From UBA4479 sp963974935 (GTDB lineage: Bacteria > Pseudomonadota > Alphaproteobacteria > Rhodospirillales > Casp-alpha2): a stretch of 64,000 nt of DNA. This document shows, piece after piece, positions 8,142-17,000 of this stretch. The stretch spans positions 1 through 64,000 of the forward strand of contig CAXBEV010000017.1 of NCBI GenBank assembly GCA_963974935.1. The letters are read 5' to 3'. The notes below the pieces were generated by a model. The model did not search any database, was not told where the DNA came from, and saw nothing but the letters and a program-made list of their open reading frames with translations. A program made the translations under genes and the position numbers. Positions within the stretch are counted from its first letter, which is position 1, and each line of letters begins with the position of its first letter.

Positions 8142-8200
8142 GACGCTGTGACCGCTGACATTTCGGACATCGTGCAAACTCGTTTGGGGGTCAGTTTGTC

Positions 8201-9322
8201 ATGAACGCCAAAGCCGCACCGGTCGATGACGAAGACGACGTCGGCCCGCGCACCAACCCGGACCTGTTCGGACATGCGGATATGGAAGACGTCCTCAAAG
8301 CCGCACACGCCAGTGGCAAGCTGCCGCACGCGTGGTTGATCACCGGGCCGAAGGGCATCGGCAAGGCGACGTTGGCGTATCGGTTGGCGCGCTATTTGTT
8401 TCAAAATCCACCGGATGCGCCCTCGGCCGCGGGCGGGCTTTTTGCGGACGACGATATTCCCGCCGCAGACACGGGGCAGGGGCTTTACGTCGATCCCGGC
8501 TCTCCTGTTTTTCATCGTGTCGCCGCCGGGGGGCATGGCGATCTGTTTACGGTTGAGCTGCAGCTGAACGACAAAGGCAAACTGTCGACGCAGATCAGGG
8601 TCGACGATGTGCGCGCCGCCATTGATTTCGCGCACATGACGTCGAGCGAAGGCGGCTACAAGGTGATTATTGTCGACGGCGCCGAACTGATGAACGGTGC
8701 CAGTGAAAACGCGTTTTTAAAAATCCTCGAAGAGCCACCGGCCGATACCATTATTTTGATGGTCAGCCACAACCCCGGACGGCTGTTGCCGACGACGCGG
8801 TCGCGCTGCCGCATGCTGGCGCTGAAGCCATTGGCACCCGAGATCGTTTCTAATTTAATGGCGCAGCATCTGCCCGACGTTGGCCCGGATGAAGCCGCCG
8901 AGTTGGCGCGTTTGTCGGAGGGCAGTATCGGCCGCGCGCTGACTTTGGCGTCGGGCGACGGCCTCGAGATTTATCGCGACATCGTCGGCATCCTGCGCAC
9001 GCTGCCGTCCATCGATGGCGCTAAGGTGCAGGCGTTGGCGGCGAAGCTGTCGAAGGTCGGCGCCGATGACGCCTATCGCTCGGGGATCGAGCTGTATCGC
9101 TGGTGGCTGTCTCGCATCGTGCTGGCCGCGAGTAGGGGGGCGGACGGCGATAAAAGCCTCGGCCCCGATGAAAAAGACATCGCGCAGCGGGCGGCTGCGA
9201 CCGCCTTGTTGCCGGTATGGCTGCTTAGGCTCGATGATGCGGAAAGTCTGATCCGCAGCGCCGACCCGCTGAACCTGGACCGCAAGCAAGTGGTGCTCTC
9301 GTTGTTTCTGGCGTTGGCGTAG
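8201..9322 (+). CDS. holB: DNA polymerase III delta-prime subunit
   Basis: 373 aa. A clamp-loader AAA+ fold: ASGKLPHAWLITGPKGIGKATLA (degenerate Walker A), LKILEEPPADTIILMVSHNPGRLLPTTRSRC (sensor and SRC arginine-finger motif), then the delta-prime C-terminal domain. It is part of the clamp loader that places the beta clamp on DNA. The N-terminus carries about 25 variable acidic residues before FGHADMEDVLKAAHASGKLPHAW. The gene returns to GC-rich backbone composition immediately after the AT-rich tmk segment. It is followed by metG with an 85-bp gap. Confidence 0.92.
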   Translation: MNAKAAPVDDEDDVGPRTNPDLFGHADMEDVLKAAHASGKLPHAWLITGPKGIGKATLAYRLARYLFQNPPDAPSAAGGLFADDDIPAADTGQGLYVDPGSPVFHRVAAGGHGDLFTVELQLNDKGKLSTQIRVDDVRAAIDFAHMTSSEGGYKVIIVDGAELMNGASENAFLKILEEPPADTIILMVSHNPGRLLPTTRSRCRMLALKPLAPEIVSNLMAQHLPDVGPDEAAELARLSEGSIGRALTLASGDGLEIYRDIVGILRTLPSIDGAKVQALAAKLSKVGADDAYRSGIELYRWWLSRIVLAASRGADGDKSLGPDEKDIAQRAAATALLPVWLLRLDDAESLIRSADPLNLDRKQVVLSLFLALA

Positions 9323-9407
9323 CCCGCTTCGCTATCCCCTATGATCCTTGACCGTTTGCCCCCTGCGCCGTACCAAAGGGCCGACCCCGACATAGGATGA
9401 AGCCCGT

Positions 9408-10955
9408 ATGAACGCCCGCCCGACTTATTACGTCACGACGCCGATTTATTACGTCAACGATGCCCCGCACATCGGCCATGCCTACACCACGTTGGCCTGC
9501 GACGTTTTGGCGCGGTTCAAGCGCTTGGACGGCTTTGACGTCAAGTTTCTGACGGGCACCGACGAGCACGGCCAAAAGGTCGAAAAATCCGCGCAAGCTA
9601 AGGGTGTCGAGCCACAGGCGTTTACCGATGCGGTGTCGCAGAATTTCCGCGATCTGGCGGACTTTATGAACTTCACCCATGACGATTTCATCCGCACCAC
9701 CGAAGACCGGCATATCCGCGCCTGTCAGGCGATCTGGAAGCAGCTCGCCGATGCCGGTCAGATTTATCTCGATAACTACGGCGGCTGGTATGCGGTCCGC
9801 GATGAAGCGTTCTATGCCGAAGACGAATTGACGAAAACGCCCGACGGCAAACGCATCGCGCCATCCGGCGCCGAGGTCGAATGGGTCGAAGAGCCCAGCT
9901 ATTTCTTTAAACTGTCCGAGTGGGGCGACCGCCTGCTGGCATACTATGATGCGCACCCGGATTTCATCTTGCCTGAAGGCCGTCGCAACGAGGTGGTCAG
10001 TTTCGTCAAAGGCGGGCTCAACGATTTGTCCGTCTCGCGTACCACGTTCAAATGGGGCGTGCCGGTGCCGGGCGACGAAGATCACATTATGTATGTGTGG
10101 CTGGATGCGCTGACGAACTACATCACGGCGGCGGGCTATCCCGACACCGACAGCGCCGATTTTCAGAAATTCTGGCCCGCCGATCTGCACATGGTCGGCA
10201 AAGACATCCTGCGTTTTCACGCCGTCTATTGGCCGGCGTTTTTGATGGCGGCTGGGATCGAGTTGCCGAAGCGGGTGTATGCGCACGGCTGGTGGACCAA
10301 CGAAGGCGAGAAGATTTCAAAATCGCTCGGCAACGTCATCGATCCGATGGAACTCGCCAACAGATACGGCTTGGATCAGGTGCGCTATTTTATGCTGCGC
10401 GAAGTGCCGTTCGGCAACGACGGCGATTTTTCGCACACCGCCATGGTCAATCGCATGAACGGCGAGCTTGCCAACGATTTTGGCAACCTGGCCCAGCGCG
10501 TACTGTCGATGACCGCCAAGAATTGTGACGGCATCGTGCCGACGCCGGGTGCCCTGGAGGCCGAAGATACCGCGCTGCTGGGGCAGTGCTATGCGCTGCT
10601 GGATGCCGTGCGTGCGCTGATTGATCGCCAGCAGTTCCACAATGCCTTAGAAGCGATTTGGGTCGTGATCCGGGCTGCCAACGGCTACGTCGACCGCCAG
10701 GCGCCTTGGAAGCTCAAGAAAGAAGATCCGGCGCGTATGGCGACGGTGCTTTATGTGCTCGGCGAAACCATCCGGCATCTGTCGATCTTGTGTCAGCCGG
10801 TGATGCCGCAAGCGATGGAAAAAATGCTCGACCAACTCGCCGTGCCTGCCGATGCCCGCAGTTTTGCGAGCTTGGGCGAGGGGGGGGCGATTGCCCCCGG
10901 CACCGCCCTACCCAAACCCGAAGGCGTGTTCCCGCGCTTTGTCGACGAAGAATAG
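9408..10955 (+). CDS. metG: Methionyl-tRNA synthetase
   Basis: 515 aa. A class I synthetase: the HIGH signature appears as PHIGHAYTTLACDVLARF near residue 24, and the KMSKS loop as KISKSLGNVID near residue 303. The Rossmann core and anticodon-binding helical domain are complete. No C-terminal EMAP-like domain is present, and the zinc-knuckle cysteines of the E. coli type are absent, as is usual for the shorter alphaproteobacterial form. It charges tRNA-Met in the cytoplasm. The stop codon overlaps the start of a palindromic repeat. Confidence 0.96.
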   Translation: MNARPTYYVTTPIYYVNDAPHIGHAYTTLACDVLARFKRLDGFDVKFLTGTDEHGQKVEKSAQAKGVEPQAFTDAVSQNFRDLADFMNFTHDDFIRTTEDRHIRACQAIWKQLADAGQIYLDNYGGWYAVRDEAFYAEDELTKTPDGKRIAPSGAEVEWVEEPSYFFKLSEWGDRLLAYYDAHPDFILPEGRRNEVVSFVKGGLNDLSVSRTTFKWGVPVPGDEDHIMYVWLDALTNYITAAGYPDTDSADFQKFWPADLHMVGKDILRFHAVYWPAFLMAAGIELPKRVYAHGWWTNEGEKISKSLGNVIDPMELANRYGLDQVRYFMLREVPFGNDGDFSHTAMVNRMNGELANDFGNLAQRVLSMTAKNCDGIVPTPGALEAEDTALLGQCYALLDAVRALIDRQQFHNALEAIWVVIRAANGYVDRQAPWKLKKEDPARMATVLYVLGETIRHLSILCQPVMPQAMEKMLDQLAVPADARSFASLGEGGAIAPGTALPKPEGVFPRFVDEE

Positions 10956-11045
10956 GGGGAGGTCCCGGAGACGCTGCGCGTTCCGGGATGACGGGCTTTT
11001 ATAATATGATATCGTCATCCTGGGCGGAGACCCGGGACCTCCCCC
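10955..11045. repeat. Dispersed palindromic repeat, family A copy 1
   Basis: GGGGGAGGTCCCGG at the left end is mirrored by CCCGGGACCTCCCCC at the right, with inner TCCGGGATGACG and CGTCATCCTGGG arms. It can fold into a long hairpin between metG and tatD. Other copies are at 25964-26056 and 44846-44908. Confidence 0.85.
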
Positions 11046-11069
11046 AAGCCACAGCTTATTCGAGGTGTC

Positions 11070-11903
11070 ATGACCGATAAAACGCCCCCGCAGTTCGACA
11101 CACCCTTGATCGACAGCCATTGCCATCTGGATTTTCCGGATTTCGGCGACGAGCTTGATGAGGTCGTGGCGCGTGCCGGACGCGCCGGCGTTTCGCATAT
11201 GGTGACGATTTCGACGCATCTCAGCCGGTTTCCAGGCGTGCGCGCGGTCGCTGAGCGATTCCCCAACGTTTTCTGCTCGGTCGGCATCCATCCGCACGAG
11301 GCGGGCACCGAGGTTGAAGTCACGGCCGATGAGTTGATCGAACTCGCGCAGCACCCGAAAGTCGTCGGGATCGGCGAAACCGGGCTCGATTTCTATTACG
11401 AGCACAGCCCGCGCGATGTCCAGGAGCGTCAATTCCGCACGCACATCAAAGCCGCCCGCGAAACCGGGCTGCCGCTGATCGTGCACACTCGTGACGCCGA
11501 CACCGATACCATCCGCATCCTCGAAGAAGAGCACGCAATGGCGCCGTTTCCGGGTCTGATCCACTGCTTCAGTTCCAGCGCCGAGCTGGCCGAGCGGATG
11601 GTGGCCTTGGGCCTGTACATCTCGTTTTCCGGCATCGTCACCTTCAAGAAGGCCGATGCGCTGCGCGCCGTCGCCAAAGCCGTGCCGCTGGACCGCATCT
11701 TGGTCGAGACCGACAGTCCGTATCTGGCCCCCGTGCCCCGGCGCGGCAAGCGCAACGAGCCGGCTTTTACGGCGTTTACAGCGGCCAAGGTGGCCGAGGT
11801 GCGGGGGATCACCGCATCGGACCTCGCGCAAGCCTCCACGGCCAATTTTAAGCGCCTGTTTGCCAAGGCCGGCGCCGCCATGGATGCCGAGACGGCTGCA
11901 TGA
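11070..11903 (+). CDS. TatD-family metal-dependent hydrolase
   Basis: 277 aa. An amidohydrolase-fold TatD protein: IDSHCHLDFP (HxH metal ligands, residues 11-20), VGIHPHEA, GIGETGLDFYYEHSP with the bridging glutamate, LIVHTRDADTDTI, LIHCFSSSAELAERM and LVETDSPYLAPVPRRGKRNEP. Members act as 3'-5' DNA exonucleases or D-Tyr-tRNA-associated hydrolases. It follows metG as in many proteobacteria and overlaps the next gene by four bases (ATGA), which implies translational coupling. Confidence 0.93.
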   Translation: MTDKTPPQFDTPLIDSHCHLDFPDFGDELDEVVARAGRAGVSHMVTISTHLSRFPGVRAVAERFPNVFCSVGIHPHEAGTEVEVTADELIELAQHPKVVGIGETGLDFYYEHSPRDVQERQFRTHIKAARETGLPLIVHTRDADTDTIRILEEEHAMAPFPGLIHCFSSSAELAERMVALGLYISFSGIVTFKKADALRAVAKAVPLDRILVETDSPYLAPVPRRGKRNEPAFTAFTAAKVAEVRGITASDLAQASTANFKRLFAKAGAAMDAETAA

Positions 11904-12736
11904 GCAGGGTAAATGCTCCGACAAAGGTGACGTTCTTAGGCTCAGGGCCCTCCAGCGGCGTGCCCGGCGTCGGTATCGGCTGGGGCGACTGCGACCCGAA
12001 CAACCCGAGAAACAACCGCACCCGCCAATCCGTGCTGGTCGAGCATGCCGGCAAGCGGATGCTGGTCGACACCACGCCCGACCTGCGCACGCAATTGCTC
12101 CGCGCCGACGTCGATTATCTGGACGCGGTCCTATTTACTCATGCCCATGCGGACCACCTGCACGGCATTGATGACCTCAGGGGCATCAATAAGGCGATGA
12201 AAAAGCCGCTGCCGGTATTCGCTGATGCCGCGACCCACGGACATATTGCCGAGCGCTTTTCATATACCTTGGCGCCGATGCGGCCGGACGAGCCGAATGT
12301 TTTCGTGCGTCCGGTGCTCGAGATGACCGAATTCGTCCCCGGCGACGACGTGGACGTTTTAGGCGTGCGCGTCGGATCGTTCGTTCAAGATCACGGACAT
12401 TCGTCGACGGTCGGGTTTCAATTCGGCGGCGTGGTGTATTCGACGGACGTGAAAATCCTCTCGGACGATATTTTGGATCGTCTTAGGGACGCCGAACTCG
12501 ATGTCTGGATCATCGGTGTTTTCAGTTGGAAAGAACATTGGACGCATGCCCATGTCGATCGTGCGCTCGAATGGATTGAGCGCGTAAAACCGAAAAGGGC
12601 GATCCTCACGCACCTCGGCACCGGCATCGATTACGCCGATTTGATGGCCGCAACACCCGATCATGTCGTGCCCGCATTCGACGGCATGACGGTCGAGGTC
12701 GCCGACGGCGGGGCAGAGATTTCAATCTCGGCATAG
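11900..12736 (+). CDS. Metallo-beta-lactamase-fold hydrolase (PhnP-like)
   Basis: 278 aa. The MBL motif HAHADHLHGIDDLR (about residues 80-93) binds two metal ions, with later ligands in VQDHGHSSTVGFQ and LTHLGTGIDYADL. The N-terminal FLGSGPSSGVPGVGIGWGDCDPNNPRNNRTRQS segment is typical of PhnP/RNase Z-like phosphodiesterases. It is routinely found after tatD in alphaproteobacteria, probably in one operon with metG-tatD. The likely activity is a cyclic or linear phosphodiesterase; the substrate is not known. Confidence 0.88.
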   Translation: MSRVNAPTKVTFLGSGPSSGVPGVGIGWGDCDPNNPRNNRTRQSVLVEHAGKRMLVDTTPDLRTQLLRADVDYLDAVLFTHAHADHLHGIDDLRGINKAMKKPLPVFADAATHGHIAERFSYTLAPMRPDEPNVFVRPVLEMTEFVPGDDVDVLGVRVGSFVQDHGHSSTVGFQFGGVVYSTDVKILSDDILDRLRDAELDVWIIGVFSWKEHWTHAHVDRALEWIERVKPKRAILTHLGTGIDYADLMAATPDHVVPAFDGMTVEVADGGAEISISA

Positions 12737-13147
12737 CCGTTCACTGCAGGTACCAAGCGTACCTTTATATTTTTGACTGCATTTCATATTGTTTTGTCTG
12801 ATGTGTATAAGTCGTTGTTTTTAAATAATACTATTTAATTTTCCATAATATACATTATACGACTTAACGAGATATGGGCAGGGCTGAGCGTGCGCCATTA
12901 CCCCGCAGAATACCCGCTCCAGATCAGCTTCCGCGTCATCCTGAATCAAACTGTGACTGGCATTGCGCCCGAACGCTAAAACCAAAAGCCCGTCACCTCC
13001 GCGCAGGCGGAGGTCCATCTCGTGGCATGGATTCCCGCCTGCGCGGGAATGACGTGAATGACGGAATGTGTCAGCGACGGGTTTGGCGCGTGCCCCATTT
13101 GGTCGAACGCGTTAATGTCGACCTCATCACATCGAACGAGGTTTTCC
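12737..13147. other. Intergenic region (411 bp) with repeats
   Basis: No gene is supported. Positions 12760-12870 are AT-rich and contain an inverted pair TAAGTCGT/ACGACTTA (about 12807-12814 and 12859-12866). Next comes a partial 'CATCCTGAATCA' repeat fragment near 12935, then the palindromic repeat at 12991-13054. The mazG promoter is probably downstream of that, near 13090-13140. Confidence 0.5.
12991..13054. repeat. Dispersed palindromic repeat, family B copy 1
   Basis: Arms CCTCCGCGCAGGCGGAGG and TTCCCGCCTGCGCGGGAA with flanking CGTCA/TGACG form nested hairpins. Other copies or half copies are at 19385-19411, 22059-22121 and 28307-28370. Confidence 0.85.
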
Positions 13148-13993
13148 ATGGACGACGCCCCCGCAACTCAGCCCCGCTACGGTATGGACGATCTGTTGCA
13201 GATCATGGCCAAGCTGCGCGATCCCGACGGCGGCTGCCCTTGGGACGTGGCGCAGGATTTCGCCAGCATTGCGCCCTACACCATCGAAGAAGCCTACGAG
13301 GTCGCGGACGCCATCGAGCAAGCCGATATGCCGGCGCTCAAGGGTGAGCTCGGTGATCTGCTGTTGCAGGTCGTGTTCCACGCACAAATGGCCACCGAGG
13401 CCGGCGATTTCGCCTATGCCGATGTCGTCCACGCGGTCTCGGAAAAGATGGTGAAGCGGCACCCGCATGTGTTCGGCGATGCCTCGGTGGCCGATGCGGA
13501 TGCGCAGACCAAGGCCTGGGAAGATCAGAAAGCCGACGAGCGCGCCGCCAAGGCCCAGGCCGAGGGGCGCACGCCGTCGGTGCTGGACGATGTGGCGCGC
13601 GGGCTCCCTGCCCTGATGCGCGCGGAAAAGCTGCAAAAACGCGCCGTCCGGGTCGGCTTCGACTGGCCCGATGTGGCCCCCGTGTTCGATAAGGTCCGCG
13701 AAGAACTGGACGAGATCACCGAAGTCTTGGAGGCCGCCCCCGCCGGCGCCGCGCCCGACCCGGACCGGCTCGAAGACGAGCTCGGCGATCTGCTGTTCAC
13801 CTGCGTCAATCTGGCCCGCAAACTCGGCACCGATCCGGAAACCGCGCTGCGCCGCACCAACGCCAAATTCGAACGCCGGTTTCGCGATGTCGAGGCATTT
13901 GCCGCGGCGGCGGGCCGCGGGGGCCTGCACGGTATGGATATTGAAGATCTCGAGTCCCTATGGTCGCGGGCGAAGGAACAAGAACGGGTATAG
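13148..13993 (+). CDS. mazG: Nucleoside triphosphate pyrophosphohydrolase MazG
   Basis: 281 aa from ATG 13148. Two MazG domains are visible: DPDGGCPWDVAQDFASIAPYTIEEAYEVADAIE...LKGELGDLLLQVVFHAQMA, and C-terminally VFDKVREELDEITEVLE...LEDELGDLLFTCVNLARKL. The EExxE and ExxD acidic residues that bind Mg2+ are present in both. The enzyme hydrolyses NTPs and dNTPs to NMPs and pyrophosphate, cleaning the nucleotide pool. An earlier in-frame start at 13058 would add 30 residues without homology. A diverged copy of the last 79 codons lies at 19085-19324. Confidence 0.94.
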   Translation: MDDAPATQPRYGMDDLLQIMAKLRDPDGGCPWDVAQDFASIAPYTIEEAYEVADAIEQADMPALKGELGDLLLQVVFHAQMATEAGDFAYADVVHAVSEKMVKRHPHVFGDASVADADAQTKAWEDQKADERAAKAQAEGRTPSVLDDVARGLPALMRAEKLQKRAVRVGFDWPDVAPVFDKVREELDEITEVLEAAPAGAAPDPDRLEDELGDLLFTCVNLARKLGTDPETALRRTNAKFERRFRDVEAFAAAAGRGGLHGMDIEDLESLWSRAKEQERV

Positions 13994-14023
13994 TCCCTAC
14001 TCGGCTCTTGCTCTTACCGCAAA

Positions 14024-14035
14024 TCTACTAGTAGA
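14024..14035. repeat. Palindrome TCTACTAGTAGA, copy 1
   Basis: A perfect 12-bp palindrome, 31 bp after the mazG stop. Identical copies occur at 19335 (after the mazG fragment) and 42188 (upstream of the 89-aa gene). Function unknown. Confidence 0.8.
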
Positions 14036-14076
14036 CGGCCGGTTTTTCATAAGCGGCGTTTGCGCGCCGCGCCGGA

Positions 14077-17000
14077 TCATTGAGCGGGCTGCGCCGCCTC
14101 GCCGATAAATGTAATCGCGGTCTTGTAATTGTTCACGCGGCCGATGCGGTTCGTCAAAAAATCCTGCAATATTTCGCGTGTGAGGGTCTCGGCTTTACTG
14201 CTGGCGACGAGTTCGCCTCGCTCTGCTCTCTGCATATCCTGTTGACGCGCCGTCAGGTTTTGCCTCGCGTCCAGAGGAGCCACGGCTTCACCAGATTCAG
14301 CGACAATATCGGCCTCCGCCTGTGCCACGGCAAGCGCCGGCGCACTGGTCAGCGAACCATCGATATCCGAGACGAGCGTTCGGTAGAACCGCATCGTCAA
14401 TCGCAGTCCCGTCGGGATTTTCGCCGCGAGGTCGCCGTATGTGAGTGCTGCGCCGTCATCTCCGGTCTTTTTGACAACGTCGGTGCGATCGGCCTCGATG
14501 CTCTTGTAAGCGGCTTCCAATTTCGTCGATAGGGCAACCACATACGGCTTTGTATCCTCGTCGAGGCTCCATACCTGCAGGATCGAGGTTTTCAGCCCGC
14601 CCTCGCTCAAAATATCAGTCATGCGATCGAAGTCCTGGCCGGCTTTGCTCTCATATGTTTCGGTGTGACGCTCGAACACCCGCTCAAGCCCCGGTTTGGC
14701 GCTTTCTTGCTGCGCGGGCGTTTCGCCGGTTCCGGGCTGCGGCGGAGCGGGTATGCTATTTCGTAAATTGCTCAGGCCCGGTTGCCCACTCAGGCTGAAC
14801 ATCGCCAGATTACGTGCGGACTCGGTGATCGCCGTCGTGTCCGCCGAATAGCTCTTTACGTACCAGTTTCCGATATCGTCCTTGGCGATGGCGTAGTTGG
14901 TTTCGCCGGCGGCGGCGACGCGCACACGGTTGATGTTTTGCCAATACTGCTTGTCGATGTCGTCGACAATGGCCGTTTGGGTCGGTTTGCCGTAAAAGCT
15001 TTCCAAACTCTGGCCGCCCGGAAGGCTCCGCCGCGCGTGCTTAACCAGCATGTTGCTCCATGAGAACGACGTATTGTCTTGTAGTCCCGTCGCCGCGAAA
15101 CTGGACCGCAGATACGCCGATGCCGGACGGATGAAGGTCATCTCCGATTTTTGCGCCTCGGCGCTTTGGATGGCGGCCCGCAATTCCTGCGCGCGCTTCG
15201 TCGCGCCGTTGGAAATCGCCAGAGTTTGGCCGTACTTGAGCAGCGTGATGTACTGATCAATCACATCGGTGCGCGTCAGGTCGCTAGGTGCATCGTCGGC
15301 CTGCAAGCGGCGGGGCATGACCAACAGCATCGCCCTGCTCTCTTGCTCTTTAACGGTGTCGATGACGCTGGCCCATGCTTTTTTAAGCGCCGACTGTTCG
15401 TTGGCCGTCTTGGCTTTGAAGTCGGCCTCGCTTTCCCCAGCTGTTTTCTTCGCTTCCAGAACGGCGACGGCGACATCCAGCAGCCCGTTGGCGTCCCCGT
15501 CCCGGACACTTTGGGCCCGCGCGGCGTTTAGAATGTCCGCTTTGGCGCCCGCCATGAATGATTGTTTGGTATTGAGGGCGTTCAGGTCAGCCTCTGCCAC
15601 CGTGACCGCTTTGGTCGCATCTTTCAGATCTTTTTCGCGGGTTTTCGTCAACAAATCGGTCAGATACGACGTCGCGCGCACGGCGCTCTGCTGGATGGCG
15701 GCAAGCACGTTGCTGATCTGGGTCGCTTTGACGACCGGCGTCGTATCGCCGTCGAACGGGGGGGCGGCATTGTTGATGTAGCTTTGCGCATTTGCCGCCT
15801 TGAAACGGTCTTTGTGGTTTTTGTCGGCGGCGCTGAAGGTGCCTAAATGCTGCGTCAGCCATTTCTTGATGCCCGTCATGACCTCGGCCTTGGTTGAGTT
15901 GCTGCTCGTGTCTGCTGTCAATGCTGCGATTTCCGAGGTTTTTCCGGACAGCAATTCGTTTGCATCCAGGATCACGGCGCGGGCATTCACGTCTTGCTTG
16001 AATTGGGCCGCAGCGTCATCGGCGCCTGGCGCGGTCGTGCGATCGACGGTGCCACGCTCGTTCTGGGCCGCCGTGGCATAGGCGATTTTTTCGTCGACGG
16101 CCGTTTTTGCGGACTTTTTGGCCTTCAGCGTTGCTTCCAAGGATGGGGCCGGATCGCCGATCAACGCGATGACGTCGTCGATGACACGCGCGCGCGTGCG
16201 CCCCAGCGCCTGGCTCCAGGCGGCGCGCTCTGCATCGGCCATTTTTTTGTCGTCGTCCTGGTGTTCCTTCAGACGAAACGCATGATCCGCTTCGACGATG
16301 ATCGCGTTTCCGAAGGCCTGGAGCGCCAAGGTAAATTTGTCGATGCCGCCCGGAAGCTTGAGCACTTCACGAACCAGCAGCTCTTTCTCGTCCTGAAACA
16401 ACACCTGATGGTTGGCGAGTTTGGTGATGCGTGTGCCGAACCCGATCAGCGCGGGGCGGAGCTTTCTTTGCGCCTCTTGCAGCGCGGCTGTGTCGTCATC
16501 GACGATGGCCTTTTCGTACGACTCGGTCAGAGTATCCAGGCCTTCGATGCTGCCGCGGCCGGCGTCAAAGCTGCCGACGTTGTCGGCGATCAGCGCAATC
16601 GAGTCTTCGACCCGCTCGATGTTCGGCGATGTCTCGCCCAATGAAAACGCCATGCCATGACTGCGAGATGCGGTCTGGACGTACTTGGCGCCAAAGTTCT
16701 TCAGCGGGCTGGCCACCTTTACGTATTGCGTAAGATATTGCGTATCTTTGACGGTCTTAAATGCCGCATGCCCCGCCAGTAATTCGTTCGCAATCGTCGC
16801 CGGGTGTTGCTCCAGCGCATCGACGAATGCCGCCCGGTTCGCGGCATAGTCGATATCGATCTTGGGCACATACTCGATCTTAGGCATATACCAATTGAAC
16901 GTCTTCGGCATGGCGCCGCTGAAGGTTCGGATGAGAATGAGCCTCTCAATTTCCGTGACGTCGCTGACCAGGCGCGCGAGATGCGCAATGAACGTGTTTC

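Noticed and set aside
9339..10286. 315-aa reading frame on the minus strand
   Set aside because: It lies wholly opposite metG and has no recognisable domain; it is a shadow caused by GC-rich codon bias.
15994..16644. 216-aa plus-strand frame inside the giant lipoprotein gene
   Set aside because: Antisense to a long frame with a clear lipobox. No ribosome-binding site or domain.
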